Assembly (NCBI GenBank): GCA_016714765.1
Contig: JADKCF010000020.1
Span: 1 to 48,035, forward strand
Length of the DNA stretch: 48,035 bases
Direction of reading: 5' to 3'
DNA from: Saprospiraceae bacterium
GTDB taxonomy: Bacteria; Bacteroidota; Bacteroidia; Chitinophagales; Saprospiraceae
Shown: positions 1-11,234 of the stretch, one piece after another
Layout of the letters: the number at the start of each line of letters is the position of its first letter
How positions within the stretch are numbered: position 1 is the stretch's first letter
Program-made: the position numbers and the translations under genes
The notes under the pieces: model-generated
The model's input: only the letters and a program-made list of their open reading frames with translations
Told to the model about the DNA's origin: nothing
The model's database searches: none

Positions 1-1
1 T

Positions 2-589
2 GCATTGATGTACAACTACCCTACCAATATAGAAGAAGCAGGTGTCAGGATTAAGTTGCATGAAGAATTGGCTGATACCTATTTTACACCTGATGATCAG
101 CTCAAATATCAGGAATACGCCATAAAAAGTAATCAGAACATCTTTATAGGTGATGACACAATTCAACTTGTGGGCTTTGACAAAGCTCCTGTACATGCCA
201 ACTATAAACCTCAGGATGGAGATATTGCCATTGGCGCATTGATGAAAATTAAAAGTAAATCTGTCCAGGAGGACGCAGCACCACTGTATATCATCAGGGA
301 AAATCAACCCATGAGTATAAAGCACTATTCAGCAAAAACAGGATTGCATATCCGTTTCAGCAACATTGACCCTGCTACAGAAACATTTTCTTTTAAAATA
401 GCCAAAGATAAGAGAAAGTCAGATGTAATCAAACTGGGGGTTGCCACTGATGTGCCTCGGACTGATTATCTTATTCTTCAGGCGACTATATTTCCAGGCA
501 TCAATTTATTTTGGGCAGGAAGTATACTGATGATGGCCGGACTATTTTTAGCTGCGTGGGTCAGGTACACCAAACGGTCGTCACTATGA
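2..589 (+). CDS. Cytochrome c biogenesis protein CcsA/CcmF-like, C-terminal part
   Basis: The reading frame is open from the left edge, so only the last ~195 residues are present. They match the C-terminal end of the large Bacteroidota CcsA/CcmF-type haem lyase: a periplasmic domain containing GLHIRFSNIDPATETFSF, then a final hydrophobic helix (LFWAGSILMMAGLFLAAWV) and a basic tail. In this family the protein presents haem to apocytochrome c at the outer face of the inner membrane. The stop codon overlaps the next start (ATGA, 586-589), so the two genes are probably co-transcribed. The haem-binding WWD and His residues lie outside the window and cannot be checked. Cytochromes encoded at 15-16.5 kb would be plausible clients, which is inference. 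Confidence 0.72.
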   Translation, partial: ALMYNYPTNIEEAGVRIKLHEELADTYFTPDDQLKYQEYAIKSNQNIFIGDDTIQLVGFDKAPVHANYKPQDGDIAIGALMKIKSKSVQEDAAPLYIIRENQPMSIKHYSAKTGLHIRFSNIDPATETFSFKIAKDKRKSDVIKLGVATDVPRTDYLILQATIFPGINLFWAGSILMMAGLFLAAWVRYTKRSSL

Positions 590-1372
590 AAACAAGGATT
601 GTCATTTTAGGTTCCGGCAATGTTGCCTGGCACCTGGCACATAATTTTGTGAAAGCAGGGTGCCAGGTACTGGAAGTGTACGGTCGCCATCCGGACAGAA
701 GCCGGTATGTATAAAGCTCTGGGCAACATTAATTATATTACAGACATCCATGATTTATCCCAAACATCCGACATTTATTTTATCTGTGTTAAGGACGATG
801 CTATAGAGGATGTAGCAAATGCCATTCCATTCGAACTGCGTGAAGACCAGATATTGGTACACACTTCAGGGACGGTACCGTCTTCTATACTATCATCCTA
901 TGCCAGGATGTATGGTTGCTTCTGGCCAGTGCAAACCCTCACCAGAGGTAAAGAAATAGTATCGGACGAACTTACTGTAGCCATCACAGCGTCACAAGAT
1001 TATGTAGAAATAGCTTTGGTACAATTGGCAGATCGTATCGCTTATCATTCTAAGGTCGTTAGTGATGAAAAAAGGAAAAAACTCCATATGGCAGCTGTTA
1101 TTACCAATAATTTTGGATATTTTCTTCTTACGATGGCATATGATTACTGCCAAAAAGAAGATCTTGACTTTAAGCTATTGACATCACTTATCAAAGAAAC
1201 AGCTTATAAGGCCAATGCACCGGATTTTCCGGAATCTCAAACAGGACCGGCAAGACGAAACGACTTGTCTACTATACAACAACATCTGAATATGCTTAGT
1301 GCTTATCCTGAACTGTATAAGTATTATAGTCTTTTTACTGAAAGTATCATTCAAAAATATCATCATTCATGA
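586..1372 (+). CDS. DUF2520-type Rossmann-fold oxidoreductase-like protein (one frameshift)
   Basis: The true start is the ATG at 586, overlapping the upstream stop. The N-terminus has a dinucleotide-binding fold (IVILGSGNVAWHLAHNF). The frame breaks near 700-712 and resumes as a 221-residue segment ending at 1372, containing VHTSGTVPSSIL and FWPVQTLTRG, typical of the Rossmann-like plus DUF2520 architecture related to F420-dependent NADP reductases and ketopantoate reductases. Joined, it is about 261 residues, normal for the family. The substrate is unknown. In Bacteroidota this gene often sits among housekeeping genes. The single break is more likely a base-calling error than a real mutation, because both halves are well conserved. 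Confidence 0.78.
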
Positions 1373-1653
1373 GAATCATCGGAGAATTTGACCTTGATCA
1401 GATAAAAGTCACTATATTCAAAATGAATGAAAGGGTGTCTGTAAAATTTGAATTTAACCTCCTCGAACAAGTATATAAGTTTCGGGATGGAAGTGGAATC
1501 AACACCACTGAGGATATAAAAAAATTATGTACTGAAGAATTTTCAGTCAATATTAAACAAATTTTCAGTCAAATGGCAGATGCAAGAGCCACTGCGCTAC
1601 TTTCTATGCAAGGTATGGATGGAGATGAAAACACGTTTGATGTAATAATCTGA
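1369..1653 (+). CDS. Small conserved protein of unknown function
   Basis: This 94-residue acidic, soluble protein starts with an ATGA overlap on the DUF2520 gene, so it is almost certainly translated from the same message. It has no signal peptide, membrane segment or recognisable motif. The sequence alternates short strands and helices (VSVKFEFNLLEQVYKFRD). I do not recognise the family. Tight overlap with both upstream genes argues for a real gene rather than a chance reading frame. Confidence 0.6.
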   Translation: MRIIGEFDLDQIKVTIFKMNERVSVKFEFNLLEQVYKFRDGSGINTTEDIKKLCTEEFSVNIKQIFSQMADARATALLSMQGMDGDENTFDVII

Positions 1654-1680
1654 AGTAAAGGCTTATCCACTAAAACTTGC

Positions 1681-2111
1681 TTACAACCATAGATGCCACG
1701 GGATCCGGCTTAGAATCAATAAGAGACCCAAGCCAAAGTATATCAATACCGGTCTTGCCGCATAACTACCTGAAGCTGCAGATTGTTTTTTAGATTTTAA
1801 GTAACCTATAGTAATGAGTGCTATTCCAATGATGTTGACCAGAGGGTGTTCTACAGCCAATAGCCTGCCCAAAGAGTCTTTCATGGTCTCCCCGGATAGA
1901 TTGCTCATACCTAGTGGTGAAGTAAAATAAAGTATGATACCCAACAACAAGTTGTATATGACCTGCTATCATTCCGAATAATGCGATTTTTTAGATTGCC
2001 GTACTCCTTTTTATCATTCCATGCCATAGCGGCCATGACAATATTGATAACCAAAAGGACCAATACAGCCCATGCAAAATAAGAGTGAAATGATTTTATA
2101 ATGGTATACAT
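1681..2111 (-). CDS. Cytochrome-b-like four-helix membrane protein (two frameshifts)
   Basis: Three reading-frame pieces together give a protein of about 143 residues with four hydrophobic helices: MYTIIKSFHSYFAWAVLVLL at the start, GMIAGHIQL in the second piece, then LLGIILYFTSPLG and the C-terminal VLIYFGLGLLLILSRIPWHLW. It resembles the small Bacteroidota proteins annotated as 'cytochrome B', which have conserved His residues in helices 1, 2 and 3 (here FHSYFAW, AGHIQL, VEHPLVN). The frame changes near 1985 and near 1945. The ATG at 2111 is preferred to a TTG at 2132. It is convergent with the upstream plus-strand operon. Haem binding is inferred from His placement, not shown. Confidence 0.6.
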
Positions 2112-2208
2112 GCTAAGATTTTTACTGGGCAAAGATAAAAATTAGTTTGGAATTCGCACCATGATCAGGTTTTTATACCTTACAAAACATCTGATATTAT
2201 TACTTTTA

Positions 2209-5200
2209 TTACTTAACTTTAACACTGACACCATTACTATGGCTGCTGAATTCGGGTGCGTACATACATTCGATTGAGGTGATACCCCCTGAAAATTCGC
2301 CTCTATGAACTGCCGTGAGCGGATATTCGAATACAAAGGTACCCTTCGGAAGGTAATTAAAGTAAAAATGTGTCGCAACATCCCTTGTGGTTTCGTAATA
2401 CCCCAGTTGGCCCTGTTGTTTATGCTCAGAAATAACATTAATCGGTTCAAAACCACTTGCACGCATATCTTTCATGTGTACATACTCCATTTGTCTGTCT
2501 ACACGAAGTTCGATTCTGACTATCAATTTATCACCTGGTTTGAGGATGGTACCAGAAACTATCTCTTCCAATATTTCTCCCCTGGCTGTCCTTGCAACTT
2601 TATAAAGTTTTTTATTCAGCTTGAGTGGCGTATCTTCAAAAGTTTTGATCTTGTCCAATTGCTCGAAATACTGATAATAACTAGCTCCCCAGGCTATGGA
2701 TTTGTTCTTGTTGGAAATTCGGATAATAGCCATATCTTTAGACATCATATCTCCGGTATAGATTTTTTTAATAAAACCTGTACCTGCCTCAGAATTTTGT
2801 GCATTGATAATAATGTTTTCTTTTCCTATAGAGATATCCGGTTCTATACTCTCTGTCACCCATTGCGAAATATCTCCTTTTTCACCCTGGATAAGCAGTG
2901 CATAAATGGCTGCCGCTGTGGACTTTGATGTTTTCCAATGATTGGTCTGCTTATTTTTCAGCAACCATATCTTCATTTTGTCAGCTTCATCTTTTTTACT
3001 TTCGACCTCAGCAAAAAGCTCAATCATCAATGCATGCCTTTCTATGGGAAGCTGATACCAGTAAAAGCCATTACCCTGATTCCAGTACATACCCAACTCC
3101 TCATTGCTAAAGGATTTCTCCCTCAGTGATTTTGTAACATTCAATGCCATATTGTCATCATTCCTATGTAACACCAGTCCTATCATCGCCTGCGTGTACA
3201 GATCGCGTTTAGTCCAGTATTTCTGTGCCTGACCATAATAATACTTTCTGGCTTCGCTGGTTAATGGTAATGGATTGGTATGTTTAAAAAATGTCCTGAC
3301 ATACATATAGTGGACTGACAAATCATCCAGATGGTCATCGTTTATATTGCCACCATACCTTTTTATATCTTCCTGGAGTTTTTGATATCTTCTCACCAAC
3401 TCAGTATCCATGTAATTCAAAGCCTTGGAGATGATGTTTTCCAGCGCAGGATCCTTGATTTCCAGTACCCCCAAATGATAAAGATGACCTAAATTTTCTA
3501 GGATATTTTGGGTGGTATAAACGTCTTCTCTTCCACCGGATATCCATGGAAAACCACCATTGGAAATTTGTCTCTCAGCCAGTCTCTGTATCGCATTTGC
3601 TTTTTCATCGGCCATTTTATTTAGGTCAAAAAGAATAGCAATATTTCTCTTTTGCTCTGTCTCTGACACGGCCTGCATCAACCAGGGTGTTTCCTCCAGT
3701 AAGGCTGTTTTGAGCTCCTGATTTTTTGACAAATTGCTTATGAGCGCATCTTTATCCCTTGAATTCCATTGATCGAATACAGCTTTGATTTTAGGATGTG
3801 CGATAGCTATTTTAGAAGCCAATGCATTGGCAAACAGCCTTTCAGAAATAGCCAGCGTTCCCGGGTTACTTTGGCTGTTTATATAAGGGAGGGCCTGTAT
3901 AGCATACCAGACAGGATTGGAAGTATATTCAAATGTATATCTAAAATCCTTTTTGGTAGTACTTACATTATTTTTAAAAGCGTTAAAAGTAAAGGTTTTG
4001 GTTTCATTTCCTTTGATCCATAACGGCATGGACTCTGTCACCAACATTCTATTGGTAATTACCGGGATAGTATTCTCTTCTCCATCCGTATGACCATTTG
4101 CTTCGGCTGTGATTCTATAGGTAATCGCCTGGTAAGCTGCATCAGGTATAAACAAGTCCCAGGTCAGTCCCTGTGATCTGCCTTTTTCAAGGCTAAAGTC
4201 CAGGATAGCAGGAGACTTCACAAGTTCGTAGGTGATGTCCTTCATCGTGATTGCATCCAAAATCTGAAGACTGGCTTTGCCTTTATGTGCCTGTTCGCTC
4301 AGATTGGAGACTTTGGCAGAAAAGGAAATTACGTCCCCATCTCTGACAAATCTGGGAGCATTGGGAAATACCATAATGTTCTTTTGAGTCTGTACTGTCC
4401 GATCATCATAACCCGTCATAAAATCTTGAGTATGCACAAAACTCATTAACCTCCATCTGGTAAGTGCTTCATTCATATTAAAAGCTAATATGATATCGCC
4501 ATCCTTGTCAGTTCTTACTTCAGGAAAGAAAAAAACTGTTTCTTTCAGATTTTTTCGCAGCGGCTCATCGTATTTTGCTTTACCACTTTTGCCTTCTTCA
4601 TCCTTTGTTGTTGTGGCAGCCTGGTCTGAAGTATTGGTCTGAGACTCTTGTGCCGTTGCAGAAGGAGCGACCCCATCCATCAAAGCCACATCCTGTGGTG
4701 CTCCTGCCCGCATACTTTTCATCATCACAACATTTCCTCTGCCACCATTATAATATACCGAGCCTTCTGTAAGTGGTATCAAAGATGGATAATTGAGATT
4801 GGTAATAGCCACTTGATCTTCATTGCCATAATAGTAATATTGTCCTGTCACCAGATTAAATCCAGGAACCTCTATATTTACAGAAGCATAAGAAGAAGGA
4901 TAAAATGAAGAACGCCAGTTATGGCTTATAAACTGATCCAATGAAGCATCGTACATGGCAGCAACCATTTCAGCAGCAATTTTATCTTTTTGCTGACCCG
5001 ATATTTTGATTCTGTATTCCTCTTTGGCTCCTGGCAAGGTTTTATCTCTGAATGTCTCAAATGTAATTTTTAAGTCCTTATTAGTCCAGGGTACATCTAA
5101 ATGATAGGATTTTTCAAATCTTCGGTTTTGAATAATATAATTGATTTTAACATTGACCCCACCACGATAGCTATCTGACACAGGGAGTTGAATCAATCCT

Positions 5201-8200
5201 TTTTTATCAGCTTTGATGATCTTATCATAAAGTAGCTGTCCGTCCTTTTCTATCAGAGCATGGACAAATACAGGTTTTTCGGATGCTCCAGCTTGTATTT
5301 CGATTTTTTCTCCTGGTTCAAAACTAGTTTTATTCAGTTTCGTAAACAAAAAATCTGATTTTGGAAACATATTCTTCTCAAAATCGGTGACTACAAAGTA
5401 ATTGACCAATATTACTTTTTCTCCATTCATGTCCGTGGATTGTGCTTCCAGTTTATAAACAGCCGGAGTAAGCTTAGACTTGATCTCCGTTGAATCGTTG
5501 GTAGTGAATGAGCCAGATAGAACTTTACGGGCAATCTCCCATTTAGAAAAATCATTTTCAGGACTAACAGGATACTGAGGGAAGTATTTTTCTGCCATTT
5601 CTTTTGGCAATGGAAAGTTTGTCTTACCGTCCCAATATCTGTTTATCAGTACTGTGGTGGGCTCTTTTAGCTGTGATAGAACGTATGTACCACTTACTAC
5701 CACCTCCTGATTTGAATGACTTTTAGCCAGTATTTTTAGTGGCTTAATATCGACCTTGTCAATAGTATTGGAAACATTGGAAGACAATGTGTATGCAGTA
5801 TATCCCGCTGAGACTGACTCAGAGAAGGACCTTGTTTCACCTCTTTGGTCTGTTACATCCGCATCTACCCGATAAACAAAAACCGGCTGGTCTTTTTTAT
5901 CTACTTTCAAGTCAGGTATCGCTGAAAACTCTACTATAAACTTGCCATCGGCATCGGTTGTGCTCTCCCCCTGCATCACGATAAACTCGCTGGAAGGGTA
6001 AGGCATACGCCACCACCAACCCCAGCCCGGAAATCTAGCTGTTCTGATAACCTTGTACTTGACCTGAGCCCCATCTACAGCTGTACCTGCCAACGTAGTA
6101 GCTACACCTTGCATTTTTATTTTCTCATTGAGTTTGTATTCTCCTTTTACCGGCTCTGCTTTAACTTCAAATGTTGGCCTCTTGTATTCTTCGACCTGAA
6201 TATTTCGCATGCCGTAAATATCATTTTTTGATTGAAGTTCAAGAGTAAAAGAACCATTCATCCTTCCTGTGGGAATAGTAAAACTACCCTGTATGCTTCC
6301 GAATGGGCTGGAAGTAAGAGACAACCTGGATATTTCCTGATAGTTTGCATCTTTAAAAACTACATCTACGGTTTCGTTTTTGAGAAGTGCAGGAATTTGC
6401 TGTGCACTGTTTTTAATCAGTATGGTCTTAAAAAAAACTACTTGTCCAGGCCTGTAAATAGATCTGTCTGTATAAAATTCACCAAATTTTGTTTCATTAG
6501 CTTCATAATTTTGATAATCATAATGAAACTGATTTAAATCCAGGTGGTCTTTGCCGTTGTCCAGCACGACTTTAAAGTTTCTTTCTGCAAGTTGATTGGT
6601 CACCGCTACCCTGCCCTGCGCATCAGTGATATAGTTTCCGCTTTTTATAAATTCGTACTTCCTGTTTGAAGGGTTATAATTTTGCTGCAAAAGTGTTATT
6701 TTGCCCCCGGCTACTGGTTGACCGGTGACCCTATTGTTGACTATAAAATTGCGTTTCCCATCTGCAATAAATGATGTATAAGCAAGGTCTGAAATATGAA
6801 ATATGATGTATTGTAGGATAGGTTTATCCACATCCAAACTGCTCACGAGCACCGCATACTCTCCATATGGCAGCTTGGTATGACTCATCTCCATACGCTG
6901 ACTTACATAATTTTCGCTTTTCGTCAGATTCTGTTTCTCTACTCTCAGTTTTGTTGCCATTTTAAGGTAATCAATGACTTTTTCCTGGCCGTCATTTCTA
7001 GACAATTTATAAAAATCCTGATCAAGCTTTAAAGTTTCTATTTTTATACTGTTGACGTTATTATAATCCATAGCCAGCAGCAAGGGGGCCCCTGATGGAT
7101 AGACCAGCTCTCCATACAATTGAAGCGAAGGTTTTGTTATCTCATTTATAATCTGCAGACACTTGCCTGCGCCGGGGGATTCAGGATGTTTTTTGACTGC
7201 ATCTTTACACAAATTCAGTGCTTTGACATTGGCTAAAGTATCCTCTTTTTGTGACTTGATTTGGTTGGCCATTGCCGCAATGATTTCAGTATAATATGGT
7301 GCATTCTTGTTTACATCTGCCAGTCGGGTCAGACCATTTATATAAAGCTCCGCTTTATCTTGCATGGTAGCCTGCTGAAAAACATATTGCATCCTCTTTA
7401 AATCATAATCCGCTGCAGCTTCTTTATTACCTGCGTTGATTTGGATTCTAAGTATATCCTGATACAAGCGAATCATTTTATACCTTGACGATGCAGTGTC
7501 ATCAGTTACTACTTTTTTACCAATAAATTCCTTTGCATCCGCTAAATACCAAGGCTCATTCACAGCAAAACTTGCTGCATTTTCATTGCTGTATGTGTCA
7601 TAGCTGTTGAAAAAATCAAAAGCTCTATCAGCCAGTACTTCATACAATGTAGGTCTGAATGGTTTTGCTGCTTTGTCAAATGGATTCATTACAGGTAAAA
7701 TCATCCACTCCGGATTTAAGTAATGAGTGATCATTGACAGAAAACAGATACCATGTCTCTATAGTCTGCAAAAACTGCTGGGTTGTCCAGGTTCTGAAAT
7801 CAGGCCCTTTTTCGCCAGATAACTCGGTTCTTTGGGAGATCTCCCAGCGGTAGTTATCAAAATATTTTTGATACAATTCTGCCAGATATGATGCTGATAT
7901 CTGTTTTACAGGAGCATGGGATTTATTGACCATACCCTCGAGACGGGCAATTGCATTTTCCATACCTTTTTCATCAGTGACTATTGTAAGCCTGGATATA
8001 TAAATGATACTTTTTGTGAGTTGTGCATCATTTTTTTCGGATTCTGCAATTTTATAAATCTCTTCTGTTTTTTCCAATGCAGACTTGGGTAGTCCAGAGT
8101 TGATCAACTCTTCTACTTCCTTCCAAGCTTTTTCATAATTAAAATCCGTTTTGGATGGATTGACTGTTATTATGCCCATAAGGATACTTAATGCTATTAC

Positions 8201-8212
8201 AAAAACCTTCAT
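2209..8212 (-). CDS. Giant alpha-2-macroglobulin family protein, thioester motif absent (one frameshift)
   Basis: A secreted or anchored protein of about 2000 residues. The first 178 residues carry a signal peptide (MKVFVIALSILMGIITV), and the frame shifts near 7690 around a TTTTACC run. The remainder shows the MG2 region (FYTDRSIYRPGQVVFFKT), a long run of macroglobulin domains, a low-complexity Ser/Thr/Lys linker, the A2M core (EALTRWRLMSFVHT) and the terpenoid-cyclase-like thioester domain (NPVWYAIQALPYI). Where relatives have CxEQ this protein reads TLAISERLFANAL, so both the Cys and Gln of the thioester are replaced. Bacterial A2Ms are thought to trap proteases in the periplasm or at the surface. 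A thioester-free form would have to work by conformational trapping or have another role. The gene stands alone, without the pbpC partner often seen. Confidence 0.88.
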
Positions 8213-8350
8213 TATCTTTAATATTATATATACAAACTATGGTATAACGAAAAATTACACCCTTTCATTTCTAATGATGCAAAAACATGAGTAAAAGTAA
8301 CTTAAAATCTGTTAAAAGATTCATAAATAAATACAGACAGATTAACTTTA

Positions 8351-8388
8351 AAACAAAAAAGGGAACCAACACATATGTTGACTCCCTT
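8351..8388 (-). terminator. Rho-independent terminator of rplS
   Basis: Read on the minus strand, a GC-containing stem (GGGAGTCAACA paired with TGTTGGTTCCC around a TATG loop) is followed by TTTTTTGTTT. It lies 30 bases past the rplS stop. Confidence 0.85.
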
Positions 8389-8417
8389 TCTATAACCTGA
8401 ATATTAATTGCTTTTTA

Positions 8418-8774
8418 TTATTTGTCTACGTATCTTCTTTCTTTGATCTTGGCTTTTTTGCCGGTAAGTGCTCTAAGATAGTACAACTTAGCCCTTCTCA
8501 CCTTACCTCTCTTGAGTACTTCTATCTCAGCAATAGCAGGTGATGAAAAAGGAATGATCCTTTCAACTCCTACACCATTAGAAATTTTTCTAACAGTAAA
8601 AGTTTTAGTTGCACCTTCTCCGTTGATCTGTATGACATCACCACGGAAAACCTGAATTCTTTCCTTTGCTCCTTCTATAATTTTGTAACTTACTGATATA
8701 TTATCTCCAGGTCGGAAAGAAGGTAATTCTCTTTTTGGAGTCAACTGTTCGTGAACGTAATCTATTAAATTCAT
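8418..8774 (-). CDS. rplS: 50S ribosomal protein L19
   Basis: A full-length 118-residue L19. It has the N-terminal helix, the central barrel (PGDNISVSYKIIEG, VFRGDVIQING, TFTVRKIS) and the conserved basic C-terminus (VKRGKV-type segment LKRGKVRRAKLYYLRAL). L19 sits at the interface of the large and small ribosomal subunits. The gene is monocistronic here: its own promoter box lies upstream (8809-8816) and a terminator downstream. In many bacteria rplS follows trmD, but that partner is not present, as is common in Bacteroidota. Confidence 0.97.
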   Translation of the reverse strand: MNLIDYVHEQLTPKRELPSFRPGDNISVSYKIIEGAKERIQVFRGDVIQINGEGATKTFTVRKISNGVGVERIIPFSSPAIAEIEVLKRGKVRRAKLYYLRALTGKKAKIKERRYVDK

Positions 8775-8808
8775 GATCTTGATTATTAAACATTTCTGAA
8801 TTGGAGCG

Positions 8809-8816
8809 CAAAGATA
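8809..8816 (-). promoter_or_regulatory. Candidate -7 promoter box of rplS
   Basis: TATCTTTG on the minus strand matches the Bacteroidota TAnnTTTG -7 box and is followed by CGC. It sits 35 bases upstream of the rplS ATG. The same TATCTTTGCGC string precedes rpsO. No clear TTG -33 box is seen. Confidence 0.6.
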
Positions 8817-8998
8817 GATTTAATTTTTATTAATAGGTAATATTCTAATAAAAAAATAAACATATTTAATATTCCGTCCAATAATCCACCGATTTTCAAT
8901 ACACTTATGTCCCCCATCCAGACTCATTTTAATATATTTGTAAATAGATTGATTCATCCGATAATTGAAAAAGATTTTCATTTTACAAATATATCACA

Positions 8999-9006
8999 TA
9001 TGTTTG
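8999..9006 (+). promoter_or_regulatory. Candidate -7 promoter box of the PBP4-type gene
   Basis: TATGTTTG fits TAnnTTTG and lies 25 bases before the ATG at 9032. No TTG is found at the expected -33 spacing, so this is a weak call. Confidence 0.4.
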
Positions 9007-9031
9007 CACATCATTTACATATACTTACTAC

Positions 9032-10484
9032 ATGAAACAACTTTTTGTATTCATTTTTATAATCAATTGTGTTCCTGTTGTTTATTCACAGCAGAACCTT
9101 CAGAGTAACATTAATCAAATTATATCCAAACCATTCTACAAGCATGCCAATATTGGTATAAGTGTAAGGGATGTCAAGACGGGAGAGCTTCTGGCAGAAG
9201 TATCTAAGGATAAAGTAATGATTCCTGCCTCTACGATGAAGCTTGTTACAACTTTTGTGGGACATCAGATATTGGGCGAAAATTTCACTTTCGAAACTAG
9301 TATCTCCTATGACGGCGAGTTGGATGCAGAAGGCAATCTCCGCGGAAATATCTACATTGAAGGTAGCGGCGACCCTACACTCGGCTCAGACAGGATACCC
9401 GGATCTCAGTCTGCTTCTGTCCTTATCACTAAAATCGCCGATGATATCTATTTACATGGAATAAAATGTATAGAAGGAAATATTATTGCTGATCAGTCCG
9501 TTTTTGACTCCTCTCCGATATCTTCTTCCTGGCAGTGGAACGATTTGGGCAATTATTATGCTTCGGGTGCCTGGGGTCTCAACTTTAACGAAAATACATA
9601 CAGCATATTTTATGAAAGGAGTGGCCCCATAGGAAGTCTTACTAAAATATCACACTCAGAGCCTGTTATTCCTGGCCTAAAACTCGATAACTATGTCACA
9701 GTAGATAGTGCCAATTCGGTAGACAATGCTTATATTTTTGGAGGTCCACATGTTTATAACAAAAGAGTGGAGGGTACCATTCCACAAGGCAAAACACTTT
9801 ATAAAGTCAAAGGCGCATTGCCTGACCCCCCTAATTTTTTTGCATCTACTTTGCTAAAAGAGCTCAGAAAAAGAGAGATGGGATGCCACATGTATTCTTC
9901 CCTTTCCAAAATAGACGATAAAAAAGTTGCGCAAATGGATCTCTTCATACCGGTCGCCATCTTTAAAAAATATTGTCAGAGTTGCTAATGAACTGAGCAT
10001 CAATATCTATGCAGAAAGTATACTGAAGACACTAGGACATATGATTGGTAAAAAAGGATCGGACCTTGAGGGGATTGCTGCCATCGAAGAATATCTGGTC
10101 TCCCGATCCATTGACGTCACTGCATTGCATATGGAAGACGGCAGTGGACTCTCTGCACGAAATCTTATGAGCCCCGAATTTTTGACAGATTTTTTATATA
10201 GATTTTTACGGGGCAAAAATGAAAATTATATAAAAGAACTCATGCCTGCTGTGGGAGTAAGTGGAACTGTCAAAAATTTATTAAGCCAATCTAAAGCCAA
10301 AGGCAATATGTGGGTAAAATCAGGATCTATGGACAAAATACTCAATTATGCTGGATATTGTAAAACCGCTTCGGGTCGTTTGGTTGCTTTTTCAGTATTT
10401 TTGAATGGCTCGACTGCAAAAAAAATGAAAGACAATAAAACAGAATTAGAAAAAATATTGGATGCTATTTATAGATTTTCATAA
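9032..10484 (+). CDS. dacB: D-alanyl-D-alanine carboxypeptidase/endopeptidase, PBP4 type (one frameshift)
   Basis: A periplasmic serine peptidase that trims peptidoglycan stem peptides. A signal peptide (to about residue 19, VVYSQ) is followed by the SxxK active site (PASTMK, Ser67 and Lys70). The PBP4 family domain continues (GDPTLGS, ASGAWGLNFN) and, after the frame change, comes the DGSGLSARN block of the SxN motif and KSGSM in place of KTG. The frame shifts near 9943-9951, at LFI/RSPSLKNIVRVAN, where one base in the CCGG run appears missing. The joined length of ~484 residues is typical of Bacteroidota PBP4 enzymes. The catalytic motifs are intact on both sides of the break, so the natural gene is probably functional. 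Confidence 0.88.
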
Positions 10485-10512
10485 CTTGGGGCATTATTTC
10501 TAAGTTTTTTAA

Positions 10513-11208
10513 ATGCGGAGGATTATTTTTATTTATATTGTATGTGCATCAGCCCTGATAATTAGTTGTAAAGGAAAGGATTACACTAATGTAACACCTG
10601 TCATGAAAGAAAGCACACCAGATACTGTTCATGCAGCCGTAGGAGACCTGGAGATTGGTCGTAACAATGTAGGAAGAGCTATATGGCAAAAGCCAAACCT
10701 GGTCATCGAAAAACTTGGAGATATTTCTGATAAAGTGATTGCGGATATTGGAGCAGGAACAGGTTATTTTTCCTTCAAGCTGGCCAGTAAGTCTAAAAAA
10801 GTGATTGCTATAGAGATCGAACAAGGATTGCTGGACTTTATAGATTCAACAAAAATTAAACTGCCAGCAGACAGAAGAAATCATTTGGAAACGAGGCTGG
10901 CAACACCAGAAAATCCAAATCTTAGAGATGATGAAGTCGATATTATTCTGATTATAAATACTGTTGGGTATATACCACATCTGGCCACCTACCTTCAAAC
11001 TATTAAAAAAGGGCTTAAAAAGAATGGTGTGCTCATGATCATAGATTATAAAATGAAAAGATTACCCATCAATGCACCTCCTAAAGAAGAAAGGGTGTAT
11101 CTTGACCAACTTGAAGATATGCTTATAAAAGCAGGATATAAAGTTTTCCAAACTGATGACACCTCACTGGACTATCAGTATATCATTCAAGCCACAAAGG
11201 CATATTAA
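10513..11208 (+). CDS. Lipoprotein with a class I SAM-dependent methyltransferase domain
   Basis: 231 residues. The N-terminus is a lipoprotein signal (IVCASALIISC, Cys19), then a linker and a methyltransferase fold with motif I as IADIGAGTGYFSF, an acidic end of strand 2 (AIEIE) and a motif IV-like DIILIINTVGY. The ATG at 10513 follows PBP4 by 28 bases and the symporter starts 26 bases after the stop, so the three may be one transcript. The substrate is unknown. A SAM enzyme carrying an export signal is odd because SAM is cytosolic. Related exported methyltransferases with motif I are common in Bacteroidota, but what they modify is not established. Confidence 0.8.
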   Translation: MRRIIFIYIVCASALIISCKGKDYTNVTPVMKESTPDTVHAAVGDLEIGRNNVGRAIWQKPNLVIEKLGDISDKVIADIGAGTGYFSFKLASKSKKVIAIEIEQGLLDFIDSTKIKLPADRRNHLETRLATPENPNLRDDEVDIILIINTVGYIPHLATYLQTIKKGLKKNGVLMIIDYKMKRLPINAPPKEERVYLDQLEDMLIKAGYKVFQTDDTSLDYQYIIQATKAY

Positions 11209-11234
11209 AAAATCAAAACCATAAAATAGAACAA

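Noticed and set aside
2305..6537. Plus-strand reading frames inside the alpha-2-macroglobulin gene
   Set aside because: They are antisense to a long conserved coding sequence, lack recognisable domains and start sites, and have the composition expected of the opposite strand.
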